NCBI RefSeq assembly: GCF_963667405.1
Contig: NZ_OY763408.1
Span: 3,123,757 to 3,187,756 of the forward strand
DNA length: 64,000 nt
DNA from: an uncultured Sphaerochaeta sp.
GTDB lineage: Bacteria > Spirochaetota > Spirochaetia > Sphaerochaetales > Sphaerochaetaceae
Direction of reading: 5' to 3'
In this document: positions 29,402-42,575 of the stretch, piece after piece
How positions within the stretch are numbered: the stretch's first letter is position 1
Layout: each line of letters begins with the position of its first letter
The notes under the pieces: generated by a model
Told to the model about the DNA's origin: nothing
The model's input: only the letters and a program-made list of their open reading frames with translations
Databases searched by the model: none
Translations under genes and position numbers: made by a program

Positions 29402-30488
29402 ATGTGTGCCCTGCGCTTCATTGCGTACAGGGGAGTGCGGAATCTTCTGCCCATCCACCCAGTCCATACGCTTCTCTTCCGATCCTCCGGACCCAGCCTG
29501 GAACAGGTCTCCCTGCTCTTGGCAATTTGGTCCGTCCTGGTGGTCCTGTTGGAAATTCCAGCGGTCTTCTGTCCGATCGATGGAGCCGAAAAGGAATGCT
29601 GGTGTTCGCCTCGTTGCTCAAGATGGGTTGTTTTCTCATGTGGATGTTTGGCTCTACCTTCCTCTTCTACGCGTTGTGTTTTGCCGAGGCATTCGCCTCG
29701 GGTGCCATAGAAACTTCGTTGTATGACAGCCTCAAGCTGGAAGAGAATCATACGCAATTCGAGCAAGTGTACGGTCGGGCGCAGGCAACCGCTACCCTCT
29801 GTGTAAGCCTCTCTTGTTAGGCTGTCTCAAGCATAGCATCTTTCGCCGCTTTCCTGTCGGTGATGTGTTTCCCTGAGGCCACTCTGTTTAGGAAGCAACC
29901 CTTTCAACCTGGCCAAGGGCCTGTCTCCACCATTTTCTCAGCCCTGCGTTTCCTGCTACACCACCCGAATATGCCTGCTCATGCAGCATTGATGTTCATC
30001 CCGTTGTCACTGGCTGGTATTCTCTATGAGTACGACCCCCTGGTTCCTGCCTCCTATGGTTTGGGAATGCCATGATCGGGATATGGGTTGGTGCAGCTAT
30101 TTCCTGAAGGCGCTTGGAGCCTCGCTTGCAGGGCTATTGCATGGACTTGGCAACCATACTACCCTCTTTGCATCCTTGCTCGCTGCAGCTCTCTTCCATG
30201 CTGTCGGATGGTTGAAAACAGGTCCCGCGATACTTTCCAGCTTTCTCTATGCTGCGGGGACTCTGTCAACCAGGAAACCGTCTTGCAAGATCCTCTCGTT
30301 GAACAAGGGCGCAGTACCGTACATCCATAGTGAACATGGCAACAAACATGCATGCAATTCTGGTTTTTTCACTGCTTGGAATGTTCTCCCTTTTGGGCAA
30401 CAGCATACGTTTTTTAGGGACTTTCCTGCTTGTTTCTACGTTTTCAATAGGCTTTTTGCAGTATGCATTGGGCAGGGAAATGACTGAA
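29402..30488 (+). pseudogene. Degraded MFS transporter gene
   Basis: Pieces of one transporter appear in different frames in order. First, LPIHPVHTLLFRSSG, then SLEQVSLLLAIWSVLVVLLE; next SDRWSRKGMLVFASLLK and EAFASGAIETSLYDSLK; later IFSALRFLLHHPN and IPLSLAGILYEYDPLVP; finally NQETVLQDPLVEQGRST and SLLGMFSLLGNSIRFLG. The E(I)P...SDRWSRK part is the typical loop 2-3 motif of major facilitator proteins. Several frameshifts and stops break it, and no RBS or intact frame spans more than about 150 codons. It was probably a drug or metabolite exporter; it is now inactive. Confidence 0.8.
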
Positions 30489-30564
30489 TGAGCAGGAGAA
30501 TCGGCCTGTTGAGCCTCAAATTGGGGTAGTGTTGACGAAAAATGAGAAACTTTTGAGAACCCAC

Positions 30565-30684
30565 TGGACAGGTTTGAGCCAAGCGGGTATAGTCCCATCT
30601 TGTTCGGCTTGCGGCGGTGGAACTGCCGGGCTTGAAAAAGGTTGAGAAAAGGCCTTGACGAGCTTGGGTGAAATCGGGTAAGTT
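30565..30684 (+). promoter_or_regulatory. Promoters of rRNA operon B
   Basis: P1: TGGACA (30565-30570), 17-nt spacer, TATAGT (30588-30593), a strong match. P2 candidate: TTGACG (30655-30660), 18-nt spacer, TAAGTT (30679-30684), weaker. Neither resembles the operon A promoter region in its surrounding sequence. Confidence 0.65.
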
Positions 30685-30761
30685 GACCGAGCGCCTCCGA
30701 GAGGGGGAGCAGGAAGCAGGCGGAAGCGTGCTGCCTTACGATTTATGAAACAACGAGCGCA

Positions 30762-30785
30762 GGGAAGGGAAAGAGAAAGAGAAGG
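30762..30785 (+). other. 16S processing stem, 5' strand (operon B)
   Basis: This 24-nt purine-rich stretch is complementary to 32570-32593 beyond 16S at every position, with a single G-U wobble. It is the counterpart of the operon A stem but unrelated in sequence. Confidence 0.7.
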
Positions 30786-30800
30786 AAGCAACCCGCGAGG

Positions 30801-32555
<1,755 letters not shown>

Positions 32556-32617
32556 CCTGTGGGGTGCAACCTTCTCTTTCTTTTTCCCTTCCCCAAGCGA
32601 TTTGTCTTCCATATGAC

Positions 32618-32691
32618 GGGGGCATAGCTCAGCTGGCTAGAGCATCGGCTTTGCAAGCCGAGGGTCAGGGGTTCGAATCCCCTTGCCTCCA
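32618..32691 (+). tRNA. tRNA-Ala (TGC)
   Basis: 74-nt cloverleaf in the spacer of operon B. Acceptor GGGGGCA/TGCCTCC with one G-U, anticodon loop TTTGCAA gives TGC, T-loop TTCGAAT. Discriminator A; CCA not encoded. No terminator-like hairpin follows. Confidence 0.97.
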
Positions 32692-32737
32692 GAGAGATCT
32701 TTTACACAACATAGCGCAGGGATTGGAAGAATGATAT

Positions 32738-35674
<2,937 letters not shown>

Positions 35675-35746
35675 ATATCATCGTTCCAGTCCCATGGGCT
35701 GCCAAGGCCGGTCGTGCGAGGCTTCTCGCGCTCCCAGGCGTTGGCC

Positions 35747-35862
<116 letters not shown>

Positions 35863-35912
35863 TCTTTTTTGCCAGTCACCGGCTTGCCGGTATGATATAC
35901 ATAGATGGAGTA

Positions 35913-35932
35913 GAGGACGCGAAAGCGTCCTC
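35913..35932 (+). terminator. rRNA operon B terminator
   Basis: GAGGACGC and GCGTCCTC pair around GAAA, then TTCCCTTTTT. It lies 50 nt after 5S and before the metN promoter. Confidence 0.85.
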
Positions 35933-36008
35933 TTCCCTTTTTCAGGGGGTGTCGTGATAATCACTAGTAATATGATAGGATACCATCTGTCTTTCTTCCC
36001 TTCTGCTC

Positions 36009-36037
36009 TTGTCCAATGTATTCCTTTTCACTATGAT
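36009..36037 (+). promoter_or_regulatory. metNIQ promoter
   Basis: TTGTCC (36009-36014), 17-nt spacer, TATGAT (36032-36037). The leader to the start is only about 35 nt, too short for an S-box, so no SAM riboswitch is seen. Confidence 0.6.
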
Positions 36038-36078
36038 GGTAGCAATTCATCAACCTAATGAATATTGAGGGTATAAGT

Positions 36079-37095
36079 ATGCAAATTACGTTGCAAAATC
36101 TGAAGAGAACCTACGGTACACTGCATGCAGTGAACGGTATCAGTCTCTTCATACCCTCGAACACCATTTATGGCATCATCGGCAAGAGTGGTGCCGGCAA
36201 GTCCACCTTGGTGCGATTGGTGAGCTTGCTTGAGCGTCCTGATGAGGGAGAAGTGCATTTTGACGACGTCAGAGTCGACAATCTGGATAAGGCAACACTG
36301 ATCCAGCGACGAAGGCGCATTGGTATGATTTTCCAGAACTTCAATCTTTTCTCCAGCAGAAATGCAGCACAAAACATTGCCTACCCCTTGGAAATCAACG
36401 GGACTGCAAAAGCAGAAATCGATGCACGGGTTGAGCAACTGCTCTCCCTTGTCGGTCTTGAGGGCAGGGGAAAGGCCCCCATCAGCACACTCAGCGGTGG
36501 GCAGAAGCAACGCGTTGCCATTGCCAGGGCTCTTGCCTGCAATCCGGACATTCTCTTCTGTGATGAGGCAACCAGTGCCCTTGATCCGCAGACCACCCAT
36601 TCCATCCTCTCCCTTCTGAAGGAAATACAACGGAAAATGAGCCTTACCGTCGTCATGATCACCCATCAGATGGAAGTGGTGCGCGATGCGTGCGACCAGG
36701 TTGCCGTTCTCAATGATGGCGTAGTGGTCGAGCAAGGCTTGGTGACCGATATCTTCGCACACCCACAGAGTGATGTCACAAAGGATTTTCTCACGCACCT
36801 TGTGGGAGTTGATGAAGCTGCGTCCTCTGATGATCAGATGGTGCATTGGTCCAAGAAACGAGGAGCCTATACACTCCGGTTCCGCGGTGGCACAACGGAC
36901 CAGCCGATCCTCAGCAAGATAACCCGTATGACCGGTGTGGATTTCAACATCCGGGCCGGAGGGGTTCAGAAAGTGGGTGATATGGAAATAGGCACCATGC
37001 TTGTTGATATCAGCGGTACGGAGGAAGAACGCGCTCGGGCAGTGGAAGCACTGAACCAGATGGGTGTTGTGGTTGAAGAGGAGGAACTGGTATGA
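36079..37095 (+). CDS. metN: Methionine ABC transporter ATP-binding protein MetN
   Basis: 338-aa ATPase of the methionine uptake system. Walker A is GKSGAGKST, the signature LSGGQKQRVAIARAL, Walker B ILFCDEATSALDP, and the H-loop follows in VMITHQME. The C-terminal NIL/ACT-like domain (about 260-335) is the regulatory domain that binds methionine in MetN. Start at ATG 36079 is preferred because GAGGGT lies about 8 nt upstream; an in-frame ATG at 36058 lacks an RBS. It overlaps metI by 4 nt. Confidence 0.95.
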   Translation: MQITLQNLKRTYGTLHAVNGISLFIPSNTIYGIIGKSGAGKSTLVRLVSLLERPDEGEVHFDDVRVDNLDKATLIQRRRRIGMIFQNFNLFSSRNAAQNIAYPLEINGTAKAEIDARVEQLLSLVGLEGRGKAPISTLSGGQKQRVAIARALACNPDILFCDEATSALDPQTTHSILSLLKEIQRKMSLTVVMITHQMEVVRDACDQVAVLNDGVVVEQGLVTDIFAHPQSDVTKDFLTHLVGVDEAASSDDQMVHWSKKRGAYTLRFRGGTTDQPILSKITRMTGVDFNIRAGGVQKVGDMEIGTMLVDISGTEEERARAVEALNQMGVVVEEEELV

Positions 37096-37754
37096 GCAAA
37101 ATCTGGATGCTTGTCTTTGACTCCACCTTGCAGACCCTGAGCATGGTCTTTTTCTCCACGCTTTTCTCGCTCATCCTTGGCTTGCCGCTTGGGATATTGC
37201 TCTCTGCAACCTCCCCGGAAGAACAGGGGGGCATCATTCCTCATCCTGTGCTGAACAACATTCTGGGAAGAATCGTCAATGTATTGCGTTCATTTCCCTT
37301 CATCATCCTGATGATCCTTCTGTTCCCGCTCTCTCGTCTGCTGATCGGAACAAGTATCGGAACAACCGCTACTATCGTACCGCTGTCCATCGCGGCAGCA
37401 CCGTTTGTGGCTCGAGTCATCGAGACCGCACTGAAGGAGGTGGATCCGGGGGTCGTTCAGGCCGCCCGTGCTATGGGATCCACCAATTTCCAGATTGTCC
37501 GGAAAGTGTTGATCCCTGAAGCCCTTCCCTCCTTGGTAAGCGGAGTAACGCTCACCATCATCAACCTGATCGGGTACTCGGCCATGGCCGGGGCCATCGG
37601 TGGAGGCGGCCTGGGAGACCTGGCCATCAGATACGGCTACCAACGTTTCCGTGGCGATATCATGCTCGTTGCCGTCGTAATCATTCTGGTCCTCGTTGAG
37701 ATAATCCAGGTGATAGGCAACAAAATCAGCGCAAAACTGCTTGCCAGACGCTGA
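37092..37754 (+). CDS. metI: Methionine ABC transporter permease MetI
   Basis: 220-aa permease with five or so membrane helices. The MetI-type pattern RSFPFIILMILLFPLSRLLIGTSIG is broken here as RSFPFIILMILL followed by LLIGTSIGTTA. The coupling EAA loop, EVDPGVVQAARAMGSTNFQIVRKVLIPEALPSL, lies near residues 115-147. GYSAMAGAIGGGGLGDLAIRYGY completes the family match. Dimerises in the membrane and pairs with MetN. Confidence 0.94.
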   Translation: MSKIWMLVFDSTLQTLSMVFFSTLFSLILGLPLGILLSATSPEEQGGIIPHPVLNNILGRIVNVLRSFPFIILMILLFPLSRLLIGTSIGTTATIVPLSIAAAPFVARVIETALKEVDPGVVQAARAMGSTNFQIVRKVLIPEALPSLVSGVTLTIINLIGYSAMAGAIGGGGLGDLAIRYGYQRFRGDIMLVAVVIILVLVEIIQVIGNKISAKLLARR

Positions 37755-37802
37755 TCGTCCATGCACATACCTCTCGCCGACTGGGGAGAGAAGGAGTAAT
37801 GT

Positions 37803-38609
37803 ATGAAAAAGATCGTAAGCCTTTTCGTAGTACTGTTGGTCGCTGCATCCCTGTTTGCAGCCGGCACCAAGGAAGAAGCCAACTCCAAGACCATTCTTGT
37901 TGGAGCAACCCCCGAACCCCATGCTGCTTTCCTCGGTCTCGTGGTTGAGGATCTGGCCAAGGAAGGGTATACCCTCAAGATTCAGGAGTTCACCGATTAT
38001 GTGACCCCCAACGAAGCTCTGGAGAGCGGAGAGCTGGATGCAAACTTCTTCCAGCACATCCCGTATCTGGAATCCTTCAACAAGGAGAAGGGCTATCACC
38101 TGGCAAATGCAGGTGGCATCCATGTAGAGCCGTTTGCCCTGTACTCCAAGAAGTACAAGAGCCTTTCCGATCTTCCCAACGGTGCAACGATTGCCATCCC
38201 CAATGATCCGACCAATGAAGGCCGTGCATTGTTGCTGCTTCAGAGTGCCGGTCTGTTGACCCTTGCAGCAAATGCTGGCCTTGAGGCTACTCCGCTGGAT
38301 ATCGCTGCAAATCCGAACAACCTCAAGTTCCGTGAGATTGAGGCTGCAAGTCTTCCCCGCGTACTGCAGGACGTCGATGCTGCCATCATCAACGGCAACT
38401 ATGCCATCCCTGCCGGCCTGATCGCCACCCGCGACGGTCTGCTGGTTGAAGGTGCAGACAGCCCGTATGTGAACGTCATTGCTGTCAAGCAGGGACGTGA
38501 GCAGGATGCCGGCATTGTTGCCCTGGTCAAAGCTCTCCGCGGAGAGAAGATCAAGGCCTATGTGGCTGAGCACTACACCAATGGTGAGGTCGTACTCGTA
38601 ACCGAGTAA
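37803..38609 (+). CDS. metQ: Methionine-binding protein MetQ (NlpA family)
   Basis: 268-aa periplasmic binding protein. Signal peptide at 1-20 ending SLFAAG; there is no Cys at the cleavage site, so it is not a conventional lipoprotein, unlike most MetQ. Family markers are VGATPEPHAAFL, the substrate-contact segment DANFFQHIPYLESFNKEKGY, IAIPNDPTNEGRALLLLQ, and AAIINGNYAIPAGL. Binds methionine and delivers it to MetI. A strong terminator follows. Confidence 0.93.
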   Translation: MKKIVSLFVVLLVAASLFAAGTKEEANSKTILVGATPEPHAAFLGLVVEDLAKEGYTLKIQEFTDYVTPNEALESGELDANFFQHIPYLESFNKEKGYHLANAGGIHVEPFALYSKKYKSLSDLPNGATIAIPNDPTNEGRALLLLQSAGLLTLAANAGLEATPLDIAANPNNLKFREIEAASLPRVLQDVDAAIINGNYAIPAGLIATRDGLLVEGADSPYVNVIAVKQGREQDAGIVALVKALRGEKIKAYVAEHYTNGEVVLVTE

Positions 38610-38630
38610 ACAAAGATCATCCGTACATCC

Positions 38631-38660
38631 GCCTCCTGGCCTCGGCTGGGAGGCTTTTTT
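38631..38660 (+). terminator. metNIQ terminator
   Basis: GCCTCC and GGGAGGC flank an 11-nt loop, followed by six T. Confidence 0.85.
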
Positions 38661-38690
38661 GTATAGATATACGAGCAAGCTGACCATTAT

Positions 38691-38739
38691 AGAATATATA
38701 TGCAAAATAATTGACACTATTTGCATAAATATGTACGAT
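38691..38739 (+). promoter_or_regulatory. Promoter overlapped by two ArgR-like boxes
   Basis: TTGACA (38711-38716), 17-nt spacer, TACGAT (38734-38739). Two inverted boxes flank the -35: AGAATATATATGCAA (38691-38705) and TTGCATAAATATGTA (38721-38735). They resemble the box in front of argR. Binding would occlude RNA polymerase. Confidence 0.65.
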
Positions 38740-38765
38740 AAAAGTCCAATGCAACGGAGGAAACC

Positions 38766-39776
38766 ATGAAATCACTCAAGGGACGCAGCTTTCTGACACT
38801 CAAGGACTTCACCACCGAGGAGATTCTTGCTCTCCTGCACCTCTCGCTCGAACTGAAAGCGAAGAAAAAAGGTGCATCCTATGATGCAGCCCTGCAGGGC
38901 AAACTGCTCGCAGGCAAGAACATTGTCCTGATCTTTGACAAGAGCTCGACCCGCACCCGTTGCTCCTTTGAGGTGGCCGCTTTCGATGAGGGTGCCCAGG
39001 TGACCTTCCTCACCAACAGCCAGATGGGAAAGAAGGAGTCCATCGAGGATACTGCAAAGGTACTCGGCCGCCTCTACGACGGTATCCAGTACAGGGGATT
39101 CTCTCCCGCTGTCATCCGCGAGATCGCCCAGCACAGTCAGGTTCCCGTATGGAATGGCCTGACCGACGATGACCACCCCACCCAGGTGCTTGCCGATGTG
39201 CTGACAGCCATGGAGCATACGGGGAAGGATCCGAAGCAACTGAAGTTCGCCTACATTGGTGATGGAAGGAACAACGTATCCAATGCACTGATGATCGGAG
39301 CGGCCAAGCTGGGGATGGAGTACAGGATTGCAGCCCCGAAGGAGCTTTTCCCCGAGGAGAGCCTGCTCGCTTCCCTTGCAGAGGATGCAAAGCAAAGCGG
39401 AGCCAAGATCGTGGTGACCACCGATCCCTATGAGGCGGTGCAGGGCGTGGATGTCATCTACACCGATGTCTGGGTTTCGATGGGTGAGGAGGATCAGACG
39501 GAGAAACGGGTGAAGCTGCTCAAGGACTACCAGGTCACGATGGACCTGCTGAAAGCTTCCTCCAACCCCGAGGTGCTTTTCGAGCACTGCCTTCCCTCTT
39601 TCCACGATCTCAATACAACCGTGGCACAGCAGATTCATGAGCAGTTCGGCCTCAGCGAGCTGGAAGTGACCGATGAGGTCTTCCGCAGCAGCCACTCAGT
39701 GGTGTTTGATGAGGCGGAGAACCGCATGCATACCATCAAGGCAGTCATGGTGGCCACCCTCACCGACCTGCTCTGA
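38766..39776 (+). CDS. argF: Ornithine carbamoyltransferase
   Basis: 336-aa enzyme converting ornithine and carbamoyl phosphate to citrulline, or the reverse in arginine catabolism. Carbamoyl-phosphate site [13 protein letters not shown] (near residues 58-70), [14 protein letters not shown], the ornithine-loop segment DVWVSMGEE, and HCLPSFHD. The last differs slightly from the usual HCLPAFHD. Whether it is anabolic (argF) or catabolic (arcB) cannot be told from sequence; no arcA, arcC or other arg gene adjoins. ArgR-like boxes over the promoter argue for arginine control. RBS ACGGAGGA. Confidence 0.92.
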   Translation: MKSLKGRSFLTLKDFTTEEILALLHLSLELKAKKKGASYDAALQGKLLAGKNIVLIFDKSSTRTRCSFEVAAFDEGAQVTFLTNSQMGKKESIEDTAKVLGRLYDGIQYRGFSPAVIREIAQHSQVPVWNGLTDDDHPTQVLADVLTAMEHTGKDPKQLKFAYIGDGRNNVSNALMIGAAKLGMEYRIAAPKELFPEESLLASLAEDAKQSGAKIVVTTDPYEAVQGVDVIYTDVWVSMGEEDQTEKRVKLLKDYQVTMDLLKASSNPEVLFEHCLPSFHDLNTTVAQQIHEQFGLSELEVTDEVFRSSHSVVFDEAENRMHTIKAVMVATLTDLL

Positions 39777-39817
39777 TTTCTGTTGTTCTCTGGTAAGTTG
39801 AAAAAGAGGTGCGTACG

Positions 39818-40285
39818 GTGCATGAGTATCAGGAGCAATTGGAAAAGGTTTACCAGAAACTGGGCAAGGCAAAACAAATGGTTCTTGCCACCAGCCTTGG
39901 GGGACGGACCACAGCAAGGATGATGAGTTGTGTCATCCTCGATGGCTGCTTCTTCTTCCAGACCGACCGGACCTTTCTCAAGTATGAGCAAATGAAGGGC
40001 AACCCTTGTGTGGCTCTCTGCTTTGACAACATCCAGATTGAAGGGGTGGCATCAGATCTGGGCCACCCTCTCGATGCGTGCAATGCGACCTTTGCTGCTG
40101 CCTACCGGCAAGCCTATCCTGGCTCCTATGCAGCATACTCATCCCTTGAAACTGAGGTGCTTTTTCAGGTGGAACCTGTCCTCATTACCTGGTACGACTA
40201 TGAGCATCATGAGCCGGTTAGAAAAATATTGTCTTGCAAAGAAAAGACTTATCATGAGCAATGGCCCTTAGGCGGTCCTCATTGA
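39818..40285 (+). CDS. Pyridoxamine 5'-phosphate oxidase-like FMN-binding protein
   Basis: 155-aa split-barrel flavin-binding protein of the PNPOx-like group. Typical features are KMVLATS-like KQMVLATSLGGRTTARMMSC at the first strands, and FFFQTDRTFLKYEQMKGNPCVAL, the FMN-binding strand and helix. It lacks the C-terminal signature of true PdxH. Possible roles are flavin reductase or stress protein. It has a GTG start; GTG 39818 fits AAGAGG at 39803 better than GTG 39809. Confidence 0.75.
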   Translation: MHEYQEQLEKVYQKLGKAKQMVLATSLGGRTTARMMSCVILDGCFFFQTDRTFLKYEQMKGNPCVALCFDNIQIEGVASDLGHPLDACNATFAAAYRQAYPGSYAAYSSLETEVLFQVEPVLITWYDYEHHEPVRKILSCKEKTYHEQWPLGGPH

Positions 40286-40314
40286 ACCAGTTTCAACGAG
40301 TCAGAACAACTCTC

Positions 40315-40331
40315 TGTGTCATAATGACACA
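40315..40331 (+). promoter_or_regulatory. Palindromic activator site upstream of the sigma-54 promoter
   Basis: TGTGTCAT-A-ATGACACA is a perfect 17-bp inverted repeat lying about 165 nt upstream of the sigma-54 promoter, a standard distance for an enhancer-binding activator. A second imperfect dyad, GTGACAGATTGTCCCAC, lies near 40358-40376. Confidence 0.5.
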
Positions 40332-40478
40332 TTCTGTTTGATGGTTTGCTGGGTGGGGTGACAGATTGTCCCACGCTGGGGGTTCATCAAAAAAAACCCA
40401 AATTTCTTTTCCGTAGAAAGAGTAATTAACCCTATAAAATATAACAAAATAGAAATTTCTTTCCGCGCCTATCCAAAC

Positions 40479-40494
40479 TTGGCACGCTTGTTGC
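40479..40494 (+). promoter_or_regulatory. Sigma-54 promoter of hsp20
   Basis: TTGGCACG-CTTG-TTGC matches the sigma-54 consensus TGGCACG-N4-TTGC in every position. GG (40481-40482) and GC (40493-40494) are 10 nt apart as required. Predicted start of transcription is near 40505. Confidence 0.85.
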
Positions 40495-40555
40495 AATTGT
40501 ATTTGTGAACCCGAAAAGGGAGAGAAACAGAACAACAAGAACACGGAGGTGTACT

Positions 40556-40981
40556 ATGAAATACTTGGCAAAAAGAAACTATGATTCCCCGATGGTCTCA
40601 TCCTTTGACTCGCTGTTTGATTCCATGCTCGGCGATTGGGGCCTGTTGCCTTCCAGAATGCCTGCTGTGGACATCACCGAGACCGATGAAGCATATGTCC
40701 TTGAGGCGGAGCTTCCCGGGTACAAGCAGGAGGATGTGAAGGTGAGTGTTGAGAAGCATGTTCTCAAGCTCAGCTCCACCAAGCAGAGCAACAAGGAAGA
40801 GAAGGACAAGAAGCGCCTGGTATCCGAACGTTGCTACCAGTGCTTCGAGCGCTCCTTCACCCTTCCTGAGGATGTGAATGAGCAGAGGATCGAGGGAGAG
40901 TTTGCCGATGGCATCCTCAAGCTTACCCTTCCCAAGATGGAAGTGGCAAAGCCCAAGGCGATTGAAGTGAAAATCAAATAA
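40556..40981 (+). CDS. Small heat-shock protein, Hsp20/alpha-crystallin family
   Basis: 141-aa ATP-independent chaperone. N-terminal variable region at 1-37, alpha-crystallin domain at about 38-130 (PAVDITETDEAYVLEAELPG, then YQCFERSFTLPEDV and FADGILKLTLPK), and a C-terminal extension with the V-x-I-type anchor (IEVKI). Start ATG 40556 follows GGAGG. Transcription is predicted from a sigma-54 promoter, which is unusual for this family. A strong terminator follows. Confidence 0.95.
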   Translation: MKYLAKRNYDSPMVSSFDSLFDSMLGDWGLLPSRMPAVDITETDEAYVLEAELPGYKQEDVKVSVEKHVLKLSSTKQSNKEEKDKKRLVSERCYQCFERSFTLPEDVNEQRIEGEFADGILKLTLPKMEVAKPKAIEVKIK

Positions 40982-41006
40982 GTGGTTGGAGAACCATCCT
41001 GTACTT

Positions 41007-41034
41007 GCAAGGCCCCGCATCTGCGGGGCCTTGC
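41007..41034. terminator. Bidirectional terminator
   Basis: GCAAGGCCCCGC and GCGGGGCCTTGC form a perfect 12-bp stem with loop ATCT between convergent hsp20 and the M20 peptidase gene. Confidence 0.85.
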
Positions 41035-41036
41035 TT

Positions 41037-42476
41037 TCAGTAGGAGCTGATCAGGCGGGTGTAGAACTGCTTCGCCAGGGCAATGTTGGCGCAGCTGATT
41101 CTCTCATCCGGAGCATGCATTCGCCCTATTTCGCTCCTGTCCATCCTTGCAGGGGTGAATCGGAAAACCTGGTCGCAGATACCTTGGTACTTGCGTGCAT
41201 CGGTGGCCCCGAGCATAAGGTAAGGGGTGACCAAAGCCTCGGGAAAGGTTGCGAGGATGGTTTTCTTCAGGGAAGCAAAGACCTCGGTGTCGGTTCGGCT
41301 GACCGGCGATGGTGGTGTATGGCGCACTACCGTGATGTGGATGGAAGGATCAGCCAAGGTACGCTTCACCCAGGCAACGGCTTCCTCTTTCGTCTGGTTG
41401 CAAAGAAGACGGATGTTCACCTGGGCTTTTGCTTCCAGTGCGATGACGTTGCTCTTGTCACTTGCGCTGACGACTGTGGGCACCACGGTTGTGCGAATCA
41501 GGGCGTTGAGTGTGGGGTTCTTCGAGAAGACGGAAAAGAGTATGAGTTTGAAAAGCCCTGGGTTCAGAAAGAGCAGGCTGTAGGCAAAGGGTCCTTGTTC
41601 ACCCAGGCTCTTGAGCATCGTGCGCACCGGTGTGGTGAGGTACGGACGCATCTGGTGTCGCTCCAACCGTGCAAGACCCCTGGATAGCGTCCCAAGTGCA
41701 GTGGGGAAGGAAGGAGTGGAGGAGTGGCCGGCTTCACGTACAACCGAGAGCTCGAGATCAAGATAGCCCTTCTCTGCAACGCCTATCACTGCAATGTCCT
41801 GCTTGAAGCCCTTGATGTAGTTCTGGCTTACCACGCCTCCCTCGTCGAGAACCAGGGAAAGATGCACCTTGTGATTGGCAAGCCAAGCAGCGATGCGTAC
41901 CGCCCCTTCTGTGGACGCGTTGCACTCCTCGTCACAGCCGAAGGCCACATACCAGGTACGCTGCATGTTCTCTCCTCGCTTGAGCAGGTCCTCGAATGCT
42001 TCAAGAATCGTGATCACCTGCAGCTTGCAGTCAAAGCTTCCCCGTCCCCAGACAAACCCATCCTCAAGAACCCCTGAGAATGGGGGGTGGCTCCATGCCT
42101 CGTCTGCCGCGCCGACCACATCGAGATGGGCGGTCAGCATCGCCGGTTCACAGGAGGCATCCTTTCCCTCGAAGCGGTAGAGGAGATTGTGCGGGCCGAG
42201 ATCGGCATCAGTGATGCGATGGGTTTCGCACAGCGTGTAGGTCTGCCCGATGTATTGTTGCAAGGCTGAGAAGGCAGACCAGTCGGTCTCTTCACCATCC
42301 TCATGGGAAATGGTTTTGCAGGTAATGGCGTTGCAAAGCGCTTGTTCGGCATGAGCATCACGCTCGACTTCCCTGCTTTCGGTACAGGGCAGTGGTGTCT
42401 TTCGTTGCATGAGGGTCTTGGCTGTGAGTACGATGAGCAGGAGTATGAGAACAGAAATCAGGAGGGAGAAAAGCAT
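41037..42476 (-). CDS. M20 family metallopeptidase (PM20D1/CPS1-like)
   Basis: 479-aa zinc peptidase. One N-terminal hydrophobic segment (residues 2-20) suggests a membrane anchor. Zinc-ligand motifs are LTAHLDVVGA (His and the catalytic Asp), FVWGRGSFDCK (bridging Asp), FGCDEECN (catalytic Glu and ligand), and YLMLGATDARKY with a late His in GRMHAPDERI. The pattern fits carboxypeptidase S/PM20D1 proteins that cut or make N-acyl amino acids and dipeptides. The physiological substrate is unknown. It is divergent from the TetR gene, sharing an operator-like dyad. Confidence 0.88.
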   Translation of the reverse strand: MLFSLLISVLILLLIVLTAKTLMQRKTPLPCTESREVERDAHAEQALCNAITCKTISHEDGEETDWSAFSALQQYIGQTYTLCETHRITDADLGPHNLLYRFEGKDASCEPAMLTAHLDVVGAADEAWSHPPFSGVLEDGFVWGRGSFDCKLQVITILEAFEDLLKRGENMQRTWYVAFGCDEECNASTEGAVRIAAWLANHKVHLSLVLDEGGVVSQNYIKGFKQDIAVIGVAEKGYLDLELSVVREAGHSSTPSFPTALGTLSRGLARLERHQMRPYLTTPVRTMLKSLGEQGPFAYSLLFLNPGLFKLILFSVFSKNPTLNALIRTTVVPTVVSASDKSNVIALEAKAQVNIRLLCNQTKEEAVAWVKRTLADPSIHITVVRHTPPSPVSRTDTEVFASLKKTILATFPEALVTPYLMLGATDARKYQGICDQVFRFTPARMDRSEIGRMHAPDERISCANIALAKQFYTRLISSY

Positions 42477-42522
42477 GGTGAATCTCCAAATGCGTTCTAG
42501 TGTTTTTTACAGTATAATGGTA

Positions 42523-42540
42523 TATTGTAGAACAACAATA
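42523..42540. promoter_or_regulatory. Operator-like inverted repeat between M20 peptidase and TetR genes
   Basis: TATTGT-N6-ACAATA. It overlaps an AT-rich promoter-like stretch (TATAAT at 42513) in the 99-bp divergent gap, a usual place for TetR family operators. Confidence 0.45.
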
Positions 42541-42575
42541 CTTTTTCCACCAGGTGAACATGGGGGAGTGGACTG

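Noticed and set aside
35940..36078. SAM riboswitch in front of metN
   Set aside because: Predicted leader of about 35 nt and no S-box sequence.
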